Assembly: GCA_031260745.1 (NCBI GenBank)
Contig: JAISKY010000056.1
Span: forward strand, 1 to 7,710
DNA: 7,710 nucleotides
Reading direction: 5' to 3'
Source: Oscillospiraceae bacterium
Lineage (GTDB): Bacteria > Bacillota > Clostridia > Oscillospirales > Oscillospiraceae
Shown: piece by piece, positions 1 to 7,245 of the stretch
How positions within the stretch are numbered: position 1 is the first letter of the stretch
How the letters are laid out: each line of letters opens with the position of its first letter
The notes under the pieces: model-generated
Databases searched by the model: none
Told to the model about the DNA's origin: nothing
What the model saw: the letters and a program-made list of their open reading frames with translations, nothing else
Made by a program: the position numbers and the translations under genes

Positions 1-902
1 ACAAGCTCACCGGTAACGCTAATCGCTCTCCACGCGGAGCTTTCCGAGCTTTCGTCCGCGTTCAGCGCGCTGTCGTTATTGGGGATAATCTGGATTTCGC
101 CGTCAACGATTCTTACGCCCGAAACCCAATCCCATACGTTACCCGTAAGGTCAAATATCCCGCTGTCGGTGCCGTCGTGCGACCACGACGCGGGACCGCT
201 CCCGCTTAAAGTGCGTTCCGGAGCGTCAGGACGCGGAACGTCAACCAAATCGCGCTCCATCAGCCAACCCTCAATCCCGACAGCCGACTCGTGAGAGGCA
301 TAAGTGTCGTTGCCGTAGCGAGTGTTACCGTGCGGAATCGTACCGTTTTTGCGGCTCCAAAAAGCAATCGCCGCCCACTCCGCGTTCGTGAACAAATGCC
401 AGCCTTTGCCTTTTCGGGCGCACGCCGCTCTCGCGTCGTCAATGCTGATTGTATGCTCCGGCTCGCGGTTAGGCAGAGAGTACGCTCTACCGTTCTCAAC
501 TACGTTCAGGAACTTGCTGACGTACACGTACGGCAGTTTTTTACCTCCGGCGATGAACGCGCTGCAAAGCTCGTCAGGCGCGCCGTCAATCACGTCCGAC
601 CATTTGAACGCGGGAATCCGAACCATAACGGACGGCGCTCCAAGGTCGTCGTAAATCAGCGTATTCTTGCCGCCTGTGGCGGCCTCCAACGCAAACTTAG
701 CCGCGTCAAACGGCGAATCTCCGCTGACGACGGGTGACGGCTCTGAAACTTTGACTTTGCTCTCGTCAAGCGGAACGGGCTTTTTCACCAGTACGGGAAA
801 TCCAAATTCATCAATCTGTCCGGTCTTTTCGACGGTGTACTCTTTCGCGGGTATTGTCAGCGTAACCGGATAGTCGCGCTGATAGTCGTTAATGTTTTGC
901 AT
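1..902 (-). CDS. FGE-sulfatase/SUMF1-like (C-type-lectin-fold) phage-type protein, C-terminus cut by window edge
   Basis: I translated this frame by hand. It is open for 300 codons from an ATG at 902-900 to the window edge, and the C-terminus lies outside. GGAGG at 910-914 sits 7 bases before the ATG and supports the start. There is no signal peptide or membrane segment. Residues 1-90 are an unassigned N-terminal part. From about residue 93 (VRIPAFKWSDVI) the protein resembles the formylglycine-generating-enzyme/SUMF1 fold: GKGWHLFTNAEWAAIAFW (165-182), SGPASWSHDG (235-244) and GIFDLTGNVWDWVSG (248-262), the last being the family's typical GNVWEW signature. From memory of the family, proteins with this exact layout are common in prophages of Clostridia, and relatives are variable targets of diversity-generating retroelements. 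The part that would vary lies at the missing C-terminus. A catalytic role is unlikely; a tail or receptor-binding role is an inference. It could instead be a cellular SUMF1-domain protein. Confidence 0.8.
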   Translation of the reverse strand, partial: MQNINDYQRDYPVTLTIPAKEYTVEKTGQIDEFGFPVLVKKPVPLDESKVKVSEPSPVVSGDSPFDAAKFALEAATGGKNTLIYDDLGAPSVMVRIPAFKWSDVIDGAPDELCSAFIAGGKKLPYVYVSKFLNVVENGRAYSLPNREPEHTISIDDARAACARKGKGWHLFTNAEWAAIAFWSRKNGTIPHGNTRYGNDTYASHESAVGIEGWLMERDLVDVPRPDAPERTLSGSGPASWSHDGTDSGIFDLTGNVWDWVSGVRIVDGEIQIIPNNDSALNADESSESSAWRAISVTGEL

Positions 903-952
903 AACTTTTCCTCCGTTATTATTTCCAAATAAAGTCACAGCGGCAAACTCAA

Positions 953-982
953 AAGAGGGAGCGAATTTTTTCGCGCCCTCTT
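953..982 (-). terminator. Intrinsic terminator of the solute-binding protein gene
   Basis: Bases 953-965 and 970-982 form a 13-position stem (AAGAGGG-x-GCGAA against its complement) with a single A/G mismatch and a four-base loop. On the minus strand the stem begins 16 bases after the TAG stop at 1001-999. The hairpin ends in TTTT before a G, a short but usable U-tract. On the plus strand the hairpin is followed by ACTATTCC, so termination of leftward transcription is the better reading. It stands between the lipoprotein gene and the SUMF1-like gene, so the latter is probably transcribed separately or by read-through. Confidence 0.75.
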
Positions 983-998
983 ACTATTCCAAATGTTA

Positions 999-2897
999 CT
1001 ACACGCCGCGTTTCGCGACATAAGCGTCGTATACGTTCTGCATTACAAACGCGTAACGCTCGTATCCGATTTCCTTCAGACCGCTAACATACGCGTCCCA
1101 ATTTTCCTTGGTTAACGGCTTTGAGCCGTCGAAGAACAGCATAACATTCTCCGCAAACCACGTATTCGCGTCAAGTAGATATGTATCTACTTCATCTTGC
1201 TGGCTCTGTGAAGGTTTAGCGGTGGAACTCGGCCAGTCGTAGTCAACGCCGAAGCGGTACATGTGGAACTCCTCGTTCCAGACTTCCATACTGTGGAAGT
1301 AACGGTCGCCGCCCGGATAGGCATACAGTCCGGCGATATTGAAACGTACGGGCTCCATAAAGCTGAACTGCTGATATGCCCACAGGAACATACCAAGTGA
1401 GAATCCTGACTGCTGGGTCATAACGAACTCGGTGCGCTGCGGTTTACCGTTTTCGTCGAACTCGTAGGTAAGACCCTCGACGCCCCACGAACCGATGAAA
1501 GACCCGTCCTCGGAGTAGAACCAATCCCCATAGGAAATCGCGAGCGGAACATTCTTACCCTTTGCGCTGAAACTCCAACCGGAACCCATCATATTATAGT
1601 CGTAAGCTTTCGCGGAACGGTCAAATTTGAAGTCAAAGTTTTCCGTAAGCGCGGGAGTATGCACAGCTTCCCAACGCGCGTTCGGATTAACTATCTGACA
1701 GTTTTCCTCAATTGTGGAAATGCCGCTCGCGTCGCTGTAATAGATACCGACGCCCTCGTTGAACAGTATCGGGTACACGTCGGTTGAAACATTGTAGCTC
1801 GCCCATTGAGAACCGATATATCCCTTGTCCAGCCAGTCAATCATCGTCGTCGCGGCGTTAAAGTCAACGTCCTCCATCATCGTAAACGTAACTCTACCGT
1901 CAACAACCTTGATAATCGGCGCGGACAGATACATCGCGGTGTTCATACCGCCGAAAATAGCGGTCGGCCACGGTTCACCCGAACTCATAAACAGAAGCGG
2001 GAAACCTTGTTCGTCTTGGATTGTTTCGGTTTGGAACAACGCCATAACTGCTTCATATTGCTCGTAAGTATGAATATCCTCAGACTTATGTACGCCTGCC
2101 GGAAGTAATCCTTTTTGGTCAAGCGTATCAACCCAGTCGCCGCGGATTGTCATCTGAGCGTCGGTCGCCGTGGACGCTTCGCGGTACGGACCCATATTCG
2201 TAATCATATCGTCGTTAATCCAAATCGCGTTGATTAATTCAGGGTCGCGGTCAAAGCGGTTAATCTGATAGAAGAAGTCCGGCGCGTAAGCGCGGTAATC
2301 GTTGATATTCGCGAAGAAGCCCTCGTCTATCATATTGCTTTCAATGCCCGTGGGAATCCAGTATGTAACGCCCCAGGCGACAATGTCCGCCAGGTCGTCA
2401 GACGCAATCATTGTCGTGTACGACGTCTGAGCGTCCATATATCCGAATTGCTCGTAGCTGAGAATAACTCCGGTAGTTTCGCGCAGTAAAGTCTGATAAG
2501 GCATTGAAGCCGCGCCGTCAGCGTCAATCAGAGTCGGCACGAACGTCGGCACCCAATATCTCAGCGTTTCCGTGCTGGTCGTAAGCGGAAGCGAGTATTC
2601 GTACCATTCAAACGGCAGTCCGATTTCATCGATTTCGTACCTTAGCGTACCGTCCGGGTTAACCGCCAAATCGTCGGTATTGTGAGGTTTTTCCGGCGGC
2701 GCGTATTCACCGGGGTCAACAGAGACGCCGCTGTCAACAATCGGCGCCGCGGTAGCGTCAGGAGCGGTGGTTCCCGCCGCGGGAGCGGAGGTCGTTGGAG
2801 CCGCCGACGGACTAGGCGTTTGCTCTGTCGGTGTACAGGCCGCGAACAGCCCTAACAACATCGCCATTGCAAGTAATAATATTAACGCTCGTTTCAA
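999..2897 (-). CDS. Extracellular solute-binding lipoprotein of an ABC importer (LplA-like)
   Basis: This 632-residue protein begins with a lipoprotein signal peptide: MKR, a hydrophobic stretch, then LGLFAAC with the lipidated cysteine at residue 21. A Pro/Thr/Ala/Ser-rich linker follows (about 22-60), as in surface lipoproteins of Gram-positive bacteria. The rest resembles the large family-1 solute-binding proteins of Paenibacillus and Clostridia (LplA type), which capture sugars, oligosaccharides or other solutes for ABC permeases. At 632 residues it is longer than the usual 430-560. The start codon is TTG (2897-2895). It is preferred because GGGGAGG lies 10 bases upstream and it keeps the Lys-Arg before the hydrophobic core. 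A near-consensus promoter lies upstream (2935-2963) and a terminator downstream. No permease or ATPase gene is in the window, so the ligand and partner are unknown. It is divergent from the glycyl radical enzyme genes, which makes shared regulation possible but unproven. Confidence 0.88.
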   Translation of the reverse strand: MKRALILLLAMAMLLGLFAACTPTEQTPSPSAAPTTSAPAAGTTAPDATAAPIVDSGVSVDPGEYAPPEKPHNTDDLAVNPDGTLRYEIDEIGLPFEWYEYSLPLTTSTETLRYWVPTFVPTLIDADGAASMPYQTLLRETTGVILSYEQFGYMDAQTSYTTMIASDDLADIVAWGVTYWIPTGIESNMIDEGFFANINDYRAYAPDFFYQINRFDRDPELINAIWINDDMITNMGPYREASTATDAQMTIRGDWVDTLDQKGLLPAGVHKSEDIHTYEQYEAVMALFQTETIQDEQGFPLLFMSSGEPWPTAIFGGMNTAMYLSAPIIKVVDGRVTFTMMEDVDFNAATTMIDWLDKGYIGSQWASYNVSTDVYPILFNEGVGIYYSDASGISTIEENCQIVNPNARWEAVHTPALTENFDFKFDRSAKAYDYNMMGSGWSFSAKGKNVPLAISYGDWFYSEDGSFIGSWGVEGLTYEFDENGKPQRTEFVMTQQSGFSLGMFLWAYQQFSFMEPVRFNIAGLYAYPGGDRYFHSMEVWNEEFHMYRFGVDYDWPSSTAKPSQSQQDEVDTYLLDANTWFAENVMLFFDGSKPLTKENWDAYVSGLKEIGYERYAFVMQNVYDAYVAKRGV

Positions 2898-2907
2898 TTT
2901 GCTAATT

Positions 2908-2914
2908 CCTCCCC
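2908..2914 (-). promoter_or_regulatory. Ribosome binding site fixing the TTG start of the lipoprotein gene
   Basis: The minus strand reads GGGGAGG, then 10 bases, then TTG at 2897. The first in-frame ATG lies inside the signal peptide (Met11) and would remove the positively charged N-terminus, so TTG is the sensible start. Confidence 0.75.
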
Positions 2915-2934
2915 AAATATAAAATAATGTCGTA

Positions 2935-2963
2935 AGTATACTTCAAAAAATACCAGTTGTCAA
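2935..2963 (-). promoter_or_regulatory. Sigma-A type promoter for the solute-binding protein gene
   Basis: The minus strand carries a perfect -35 box TTGACA (2963-2958), a spacer of exactly 17 bases (2957-2941) and a -10 box TATACT (2940-2935). The predicted start of transcription is near 2928, leaving a leader of about 30 bases that contains the ribosome binding site. I saw no riboswitch-sized leader. Confidence 0.85.
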
Positions 2964-3176
2964 GGAAAATTTGAATAGATATTAACAAAATATTTTATTA
3001 CCCGATAATTAGGGATATTGGCGTTGTTTCGGGTACGCTTCGCCGCTCTATTTTACTGACTATCAGGATTAATTATATGTGAAAATAGCTATTAAATGAA
3101 ATGAATATTCGTTATATTCGACAAAATACAAAAAATAGACTTTTAGAATTAGGTTAATAGTCACAAACGCGTCAGA
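2964..3176. other. AT-rich divergent control region between the two promoters
   Basis: There is no credible reading frame here. The stretch holds several short symmetric elements: the palindrome AATAGCTATT at 3084-3093, GAATATTC at 3103-3110, and a direct repeat ATATTCG at 3105-3111 and 3114-3120 (9 bases apart). A possible second leftward -10 box, TATAAT, lies at 3077-3072 with a poor -35 (TTCATT, 3100-3095, 17-base spacer). Such elements could bind a regulator, but in AT-rich DNA short palindromes also arise by chance. I see no riboswitch or transcription-factor gene. Confidence 0.4.
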
Positions 3177-3205
3177 TTGACTTTATCGACGATTTGTGTT
3201 AACAT
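3177..3205 (+). promoter_or_regulatory. Sigma-A type promoter for the URO-D/glycyl radical enzyme unit
   Basis: TTGACT (3177-3182), a 17-base spacer (3183-3199) and TAACAT (3200-3205) form a good sigma-A promoter, with the start of transcription expected near 3212. The 8-base palindrome TGTTAACA (3197-3204) overlaps the -10 box and would be well placed as a repressor operator; that role is inference. The leader to the ATG at 3238 is about 26 bases and contains AGGAGG at 3226-3231. Confidence 0.75.
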
Positions 3206-3237
3206 AAAGGTTAAAAATATCGAATAGGAGGTATACA

Positions 3238-4326
3238 ATGAAATTTCCGCGTTATGAGTATAAGCAAGCGGGAGTGCCGACAATCAAGTCGAAAATGTTC
3301 TTTTCCGACGGAGTTGTAGAACTTCCGAAGTTTGACCGTCCGTGTTCCGCCGTAGAAAACCTGAAACGCGCGGCCCGGCACAATAAACCATACTGGGTTC
3401 CGGTTGGGCTTACCGATTTGCAGTCAATCAACCCGACTGATTTATTGGTGGAAACGGCGAAAGTACAGTCCAGCAAGGTAAATGTCAGGTTTCAGGACTG
3501 GTTCGGTGCGGACTGGACGTTTGTAGCGTCCGCCGGAGGACCTATGCTGACGCCGGGCGTTCCGCAAATTATGGAGGATGTTACCGAGTGGGAGAGCGTA
3601 GTAAAATTCCCCGACGTTGACAACTTTGATTTCGCCGGACCCGCGGAAGAATACCTGAAAACCTCCTACGACCCCGATAAGGCCTTGGAGATAGACATCG
3701 GATTGGGTTGCACCGAGCGGTTCGTGTCGCTTATGGGCGGTTACGAGGACGCTATGGTTTCGTTCGCGACTGAACCGGAGGCGTGCGCCGCGTTCTTTGA
3801 GCGTTTCATCGACTGGGAAATAGCGCACTTCGATAAGCTGTTTGAGCATTACCCGGTTACGATGATTAACTACCACGACGATTGGGGCAGCGAGAAAGAC
3901 ACGTTTTTCTCCTCGCAAATGCTGGAGGACTTAATTTTCAAGCCGACGAAGCGGTTTTTTGACCACATCAAGTCGAAAGACGTAATCGTTCAACTCCATA
4001 GTTGCGGAAACATCAACCGCTTTATCCCGTATATGATTGACCTAGGCGTCGAGTTTATGCAAATCCAGCGTCGCGTCGTAGATTTCCCGAAAGTGAAGGA
4101 AAAATACGGCGGCAAAATCGGATTCTGCGGAATGGTAGAGGGTCTTGATTTCGGCGGACCTCCGCCCGAAAAAGAGAAACTGCTTGAGATGATTCGCAAT
4201 ACGATAGACATACTTGGTAAAGGCGGCGGATTGTACCTCGGAATGTTTATGTCGGACCCGGAATTGCTATGGGCGGCGGTAAACGAGATTTACGCCTACA
4301 GTAGCGAGAAGTACAGCGAAGAATAA
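3238..4326 (+). CDS. URO-D superfamily protein, methyltransferase-like, not HemE
   Basis: This 362-residue protein belongs to the uroporphyrinogen decarboxylase superfamily, a TIM-barrel group. It includes HemE and the zinc-dependent corrinoid methyltransferases MtaA, MtbA and CmuA. The start is ATG with AGGAGG six bases upstream. It lacks the RQAGRY signature of true HemE near the N-terminus; the corresponding part reads NKPYWVPVGLTDLQS (49-63). It does have QLHSCGN with His254 and Cys256, and a further cysteine, Cys297, in KIGFCGMVEG. These match the His-X-Cys...Cys zinc site that activates the thiol acceptor in the MtaA/MtbA branch. A methyl-transfer role is therefore more likely than heme synthesis, but no corrinoid protein is encoded nearby and the substrate is unknown. 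The gene ends in TAA directly followed by an in-frame TAG, and the glycyl radical enzyme starts 58 bases later, so the two are probably one operon. Confidence 0.83.
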   Translation: MKFPRYEYKQAGVPTIKSKMFFSDGVVELPKFDRPCSAVENLKRAARHNKPYWVPVGLTDLQSINPTDLLVETAKVQSSKVNVRFQDWFGADWTFVASAGGPMLTPGVPQIMEDVTEWESVVKFPDVDNFDFAGPAEEYLKTSYDPDKALEIDIGLGCTERFVSLMGGYEDAMVSFATEPEACAAFFERFIDWEIAHFDKLFEHYPVTMINYHDDWGSEKDTFFSSQMLEDLIFKPTKRFFDHIKSKDVIVQLHSCGNINRFIPYMIDLGVEFMQIQRRVVDFPKVKEKYGGKIGFCGMVEGLDFGGPPPEKEKLLEMIRNTIDILGKGGGLYLGMFMSDPELLWAAVNEIYAYSSEKYSEE

Positions 4327-4349
4327 TAGACTGTTGGTGAAATAATATC

Positions 4350-4364
4350 GGTTAATTGTTAACC
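4350..4364. repeat. Perfect palindrome GGTTAA-TTG-TTAACC between the URO-D and glycyl radical enzyme genes
   Basis: Six complementary bases flank a three-base loop. It lies 23 bases after the URO-D stop and just before the AAGGAGG ribosome binding site (4371-4377) of the next gene. The following AAAAAT is A-rich, not T-rich, so this is not an intrinsic terminator for the plus strand. It could be an operator, a processing or stability hairpin, or chance. It shares TGTTAAC with the palindrome over the -10 box at 3197-3204. Confidence 0.5.
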
Positions 4365-4384
4365 AAAAATAAGGAGGAATCGCG

Positions 4385-6889
4385 ATGACAACAACAAAGG
4401 AATTTCAATGGGCGCCGGTGACTGAACGCATACAGCGAATCAGAGACCGAAAAGACGGATTTTTCCGCGGTGAGCGTATAACCGTAAATACGGAGCGTAC
4501 TAAGATATACACGGATTTCTGCCGCGCGAACGACAATCTGCACCCGTTGCTGAAACGCTCCGGAGCGTTGTACGAGTGGGCGTCAAAAAAAGAATGCACG
4601 ATATTTGACGACGACGTTATAGTCGGAACTCTCGGACCCGACGAGCAATCGCTCAGTTTTTACGTTGACTGGGGCGCGAAGTGGATACCTGGCGTTACAG
4701 ATGAGAAAACCTTCAAAGACGCGTGGCAGTCGCCCGGCTCGGTATATATGAGCGACGAACAGCGCGAAGTCCTTGTTGACGCGTACGACTACTGGCAGAA
4801 CCGCTCTGTTTCGATGATGATAGAGGGCGCGATGACCGACGACGTATGGGAGGGATTCGGGAACGGTTCCGCTCTGGGCGCGGCGCGTAAAGGCGAGCCG
4901 GGCTACTTCGGAGTCGGCGGCGTTGCTCAGGGACACTACATAGGCAATTTCGGCAAAGCAGTAAACGTCGGATTCGCGGCGGTTAAAGCTGAAGCTCAGC
5001 AAAAGATTGAAGCTCACAAGGGTAAAGTGTTCGGCGACTGGGCGAAGAAGAATATATTCTATCACTCGGTAATAAAAGTCTGCGACGCTGCGATTCTGCT
5101 ATCAAAGCGTTACGCTGAAGCGTGCCGCGTTAAGGCTAAGAGCGCGCCGACGGAGGCTCGCGAGCAGGAACTGCTGCGTATGGCGGATTCGCTTGACTGG
5201 ATTATGGAGAAACCCGCCCGCACATATTGGGAAGGCTTACAGGCTATTATCCTTTATCAAATGATGCTCTCAACCGACGCTCAACAGCACGGTCAGTCAA
5301 TGGGTCGCATTGACAAGTACGTCGGACATATGCTAGATAAGCAGTTCGCCGCGGGAACAATCACCGACGAACAGGCTCAGGAATATTCCGACGCGTTTAT
5401 ACTGCGAATAACCGACTTCATAATGATACACGGGTTCGGAATGAGCAACGCGGGACTGATTGAACTTCGCAAAAAGGGAATGAACGCGTATTCGTCAATG
5501 TATGTCGGCGTTAACCCGACGGCGGGAATCGCGCTTACGCTCGGCGGTACGCTTCCGAACGGGGACGACGATTCCAACGCGTCTACGATTTATCTGCTTC
5601 AAACCTACGGACGTATGAAACTTACCGACCCGACGGTAGCGTTGCGTGTCGGCAAGAACGCTCCGGACATAGTTTGGAGAACGGGCATTGAAGCCAGCAG
5701 AGTCGCGGGCGGTATGCCTCAATTCCAAAATGACGAGATAATCGTCCAAACACTGATTAAGGCGGGACTTAGCATCGAGGACGCGTACGATTACAGCATA
5801 GTCGGGTGCGTGGAACCGTCCGGCACCGGAAACGAGTGGTCTGCGTCCGGCAATACGGGAAGCGAATCAATCTGGAATATGATGGAGGCTTTGCAGTTGG
5901 CAATCAACGGCGGCGTTCATCAGCGTACGGGCAAGACCGCTATACCGTGCAAGAAACTGTACGAGTACGGCAGTTTCCAGGAGTTCCAGGATATGGTCGA
6001 GAAGCAAATGCAGTACGTTTTGGACTGGACAGTATCGTACACCAACACGTTTGAGCTTGCGTATTCGACGTTCTTCCCCTGTATCGCGGCTTCGACATTG
6101 CTTGACGGTTGTATGGAATCCGGTAAAGACGCGACCGAGGGCGGCGCGAAGTACAACCGTACCGGACTTACCGCGTGCGGAACCGCTAACTTCGGCGACA
6201 GCCTTATGACAATCAAGAAATTGTGCTTTGACGACAAAACAGTATCGCTGCGCGAGCTTTATGACGCATTACACGCGGACTGGGAAGGCTACGAGCAACT
6301 TCGTCAGACGATAATCAACGAAGTACCGCATTATGGCAACGACAATGAAGAAGCAGACGAAATGGCTGCTTGGGGACTGGGCAAATTCGCGGACATAATG
6401 GCTGGTGAAGTCGGACCTCGCGGAAAATTCTGCGGCGGCACATTTACGATGACGGCTAACGTCGGATTCGGAAAAGCTACGGGCGCGACCCCTGACGGAC
6501 GTAAAGCCGGCGAACCTATCGCGGACGCAATCTCTCCGCGTCAAGGCTATGACCGCAACGGTCCTACGGCGTATTTGCTCAGCGCGTCTAAGCTCCCGCA
6601 TTTGACGCTGGCGAACGGCGACCAGCTGAATATCCGCTTTACTCCAAGCTCGGTCGCTGGCGCGGAGGGCGCGGAGAAGCTAAAGAACCTTATGCAGACG
6701 TACTTCAACCTCGGCGGACATCAGGTACAGTTTAACGTCGTGTCCACCGACAAACTTCGCGCGGCTCAGGCGAGCCCGACGGAGTACAAAGACCTGGTCG
6801 TGCGTATCGCGGGATTCTCGACCTACTTCGTCGCGCTAAGTCAGGACGTTCAGGAAGATTTCATTAAACGCACGGAACTCAGCTTGTGA
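4385..6889 (+). CDS. Glycyl radical enzyme (PFL-like family), eliminase/decarboxylase class, substrate unknown
   Basis: This 834-residue protein has the full architecture of glycyl radical enzymes: a PFL-type barrel (about 10-690) and a C-terminal glycine-radical domain (about 700-830). The radical site is RIAGFSTYF with Gly810, 24 residues from the end. The thiyl cysteine is Cys475 in VGCVEPSGTGNEW, followed by Glu477. A single Cys plus the GCVEP motif excludes pyruvate formate-lyase, which has Cys-Cys. It places the protein with dehydratases and lyases (glycerol or propanediol dehydratase, CutC, HypD, IslA) and arylacetate decarboxylases. TEGGAKYN (584-591) is another typical family motif, and QQHGQSMGRID lies at 300-310. 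There is no N-terminal microcompartment targeting extension, no shell gene, and no small subunit like that of 4-hydroxyphenylacetate decarboxylase nearby. AAGGAGG lies seven bases before the ATG. The stop overlaps the activase start by four bases. The class is certain; the reaction cannot be read from sequence alone. Confidence 0.93.
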   Translation: MTTTKEFQWAPVTERIQRIRDRKDGFFRGERITVNTERTKIYTDFCRANDNLHPLLKRSGALYEWASKKECTIFDDDVIVGTLGPDEQSLSFYVDWGAKWIPGVTDEKTFKDAWQSPGSVYMSDEQREVLVDAYDYWQNRSVSMMIEGAMTDDVWEGFGNGSALGAARKGEPGYFGVGGVAQGHYIGNFGKAVNVGFAAVKAEAQQKIEAHKGKVFGDWAKKNIFYHSVIKVCDAAILLSKRYAEACRVKAKSAPTEAREQELLRMADSLDWIMEKPARTYWEGLQAIILYQMMLSTDAQQHGQSMGRIDKYVGHMLDKQFAAGTITDEQAQEYSDAFILRITDFIMIHGFGMSNAGLIELRKKGMNAYSSMYVGVNPTAGIALTLGGTLPNGDDDSNASTIYLLQTYGRMKLTDPTVALRVGKNAPDIVWRTGIEASRVAGGMPQFQNDEIIVQTLIKAGLSIEDAYDYSIVGCVEPSGTGNEWSASGNTGSESIWNMMEALQLAINGGVHQRTGKTAIPCKKLYEYGSFQEFQDMVEKQMQYVLDWTVSYTNTFELAYSTFFPCIAASTLLDGCMESGKDATEGGAKYNRTGLTACGTANFGDSLMTIKKLCFDDKTVSLRELYDALHADWEGYEQLRQTIINEVPHYGNDNEEADEMAAWGLGKFADIMAGEVGPRGKFCGGTFTMTANVGFGKATGATPDGRKAGEPIADAISPRQGYDRNGPTAYLLSASKLPHLTLANGDQLNIRFTPSSVAGAEGAEKLKNLMQTYFNLGGHQVQFNVVSTDKLRAAQASPTEYKDLVVRIAGFSTYFVALSQDVQEDFIKRTELSL

Positions 6890-7230
6890 TTACGGGCAAG
6901 ATATACGACATTCAGGGCTTCTCGGTGCAGGACGGACCGGGGATTCGCACGACTGTATTCCTGAAAGGCTGTCCGTTGCGCTGCGCGTGGTGCCACAGTC
7001 CGGAATCGCAGGAGTTCCGCACCGAGTTAAACTGGATGTCAATACGATGTTTAGGCGTTGAGGCTTGCGGATTGTGCTTAAACGTATGTCCTCACGGAGC
7101 GATTGCTCCAGGCAACCCCGAAAAAACCGCCACAGGTCACGATATTGTCCGCCCGAACGTGGACAAATCCTTATGCAAGTCGGTGTCCGGCAGACAAAGG
7201 TTCGCGGATTTTGCTCCTCATTTGTCTTAG
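6886..7230 (+). CDS. Truncated glycyl-radical-enzyme activase (radical SAM), probably a pseudogene
   Basis: Activases of this family use an iron-sulfur cluster and S-adenosylmethionine to place the radical on the partner's glycine. The frame starts at GTG (6886), sharing GTGA with the enzyme's stop, which fits translational coupling. Residues 1-41 are typical: IYDIQGFSVQDGPGIRTTVF, then the radical SAM motif Cys29-X3-Cys33-X2-Cys36. A first ferredoxin-like cluster follows (Cys55, Cys61, Cys64, Cys68, then Pro). The second cluster should begin at VDKSLCKS (92-99), but after Cys97 the expected Cys-X2-Cys-X3-Cys is replaced by VSGRQRFADFAPHLS and a stop. ADFAP looks like a damaged ADFCP. Family members are near 300 residues, so about two thirds is missing, including most of the barrel and SAM-binding elements. 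The other two frames after the break do not resume an activase. Loss of function is likely; an assembly or sequencing fault near 7165-7220 is the main alternative. Confidence 0.82.
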   Translation: MITGKIYDIQGFSVQDGPGIRTTVFLKGCPLRCAWCHSPESQEFRTELNWMSIRCLGVEACGLCLNVCPHGAIAPGNPEKTATGHDIVRPNVDKSLCKSVSGRQRFADFAPHLS

Positions 7231-7245
7231 CTTACACGGCAATAA

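Noticed and set aside
291..737. A 148-codon plus-strand frame opposite the SUMF1-like gene
   Set aside because: It is an antisense shadow: the minus frame has clear family motifs and a ribosome binding site, and this one has neither.
3442..3918. A 158-codon minus-strand frame inside the URO-D gene, and similar long antisense frames in the glycyl radical enzyme gene (for example 4583-5065)
   Set aside because: They lie wholly inside genes with strong family signatures and have no start signals of their own; they arise from codon bias.
3238..4326. Annotation as HemE (uroporphyrinogen decarboxylase of heme synthesis)
   Set aside because: The RQAGRY signature is absent and the His-X-Cys...Cys site of the methyltransferase branch is present; the gene is also linked to a glycyl radical enzyme, not to heme genes.
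4350..4364. The palindrome as an intrinsic terminator between the URO-D and glycyl radical enzyme genes
   Set aside because: The stem is only six mostly A-T pairs and is followed by A-rich sequence on the plus strand, so it would not stop transcription.
4385..6889. Annotation as pyruvate formate-lyase (pflB)
   Set aside because: The active site is Gly-Cys-Val-Glu-Pro with one cysteine, whereas pyruvate formate-lyase needs two adjacent cysteines.
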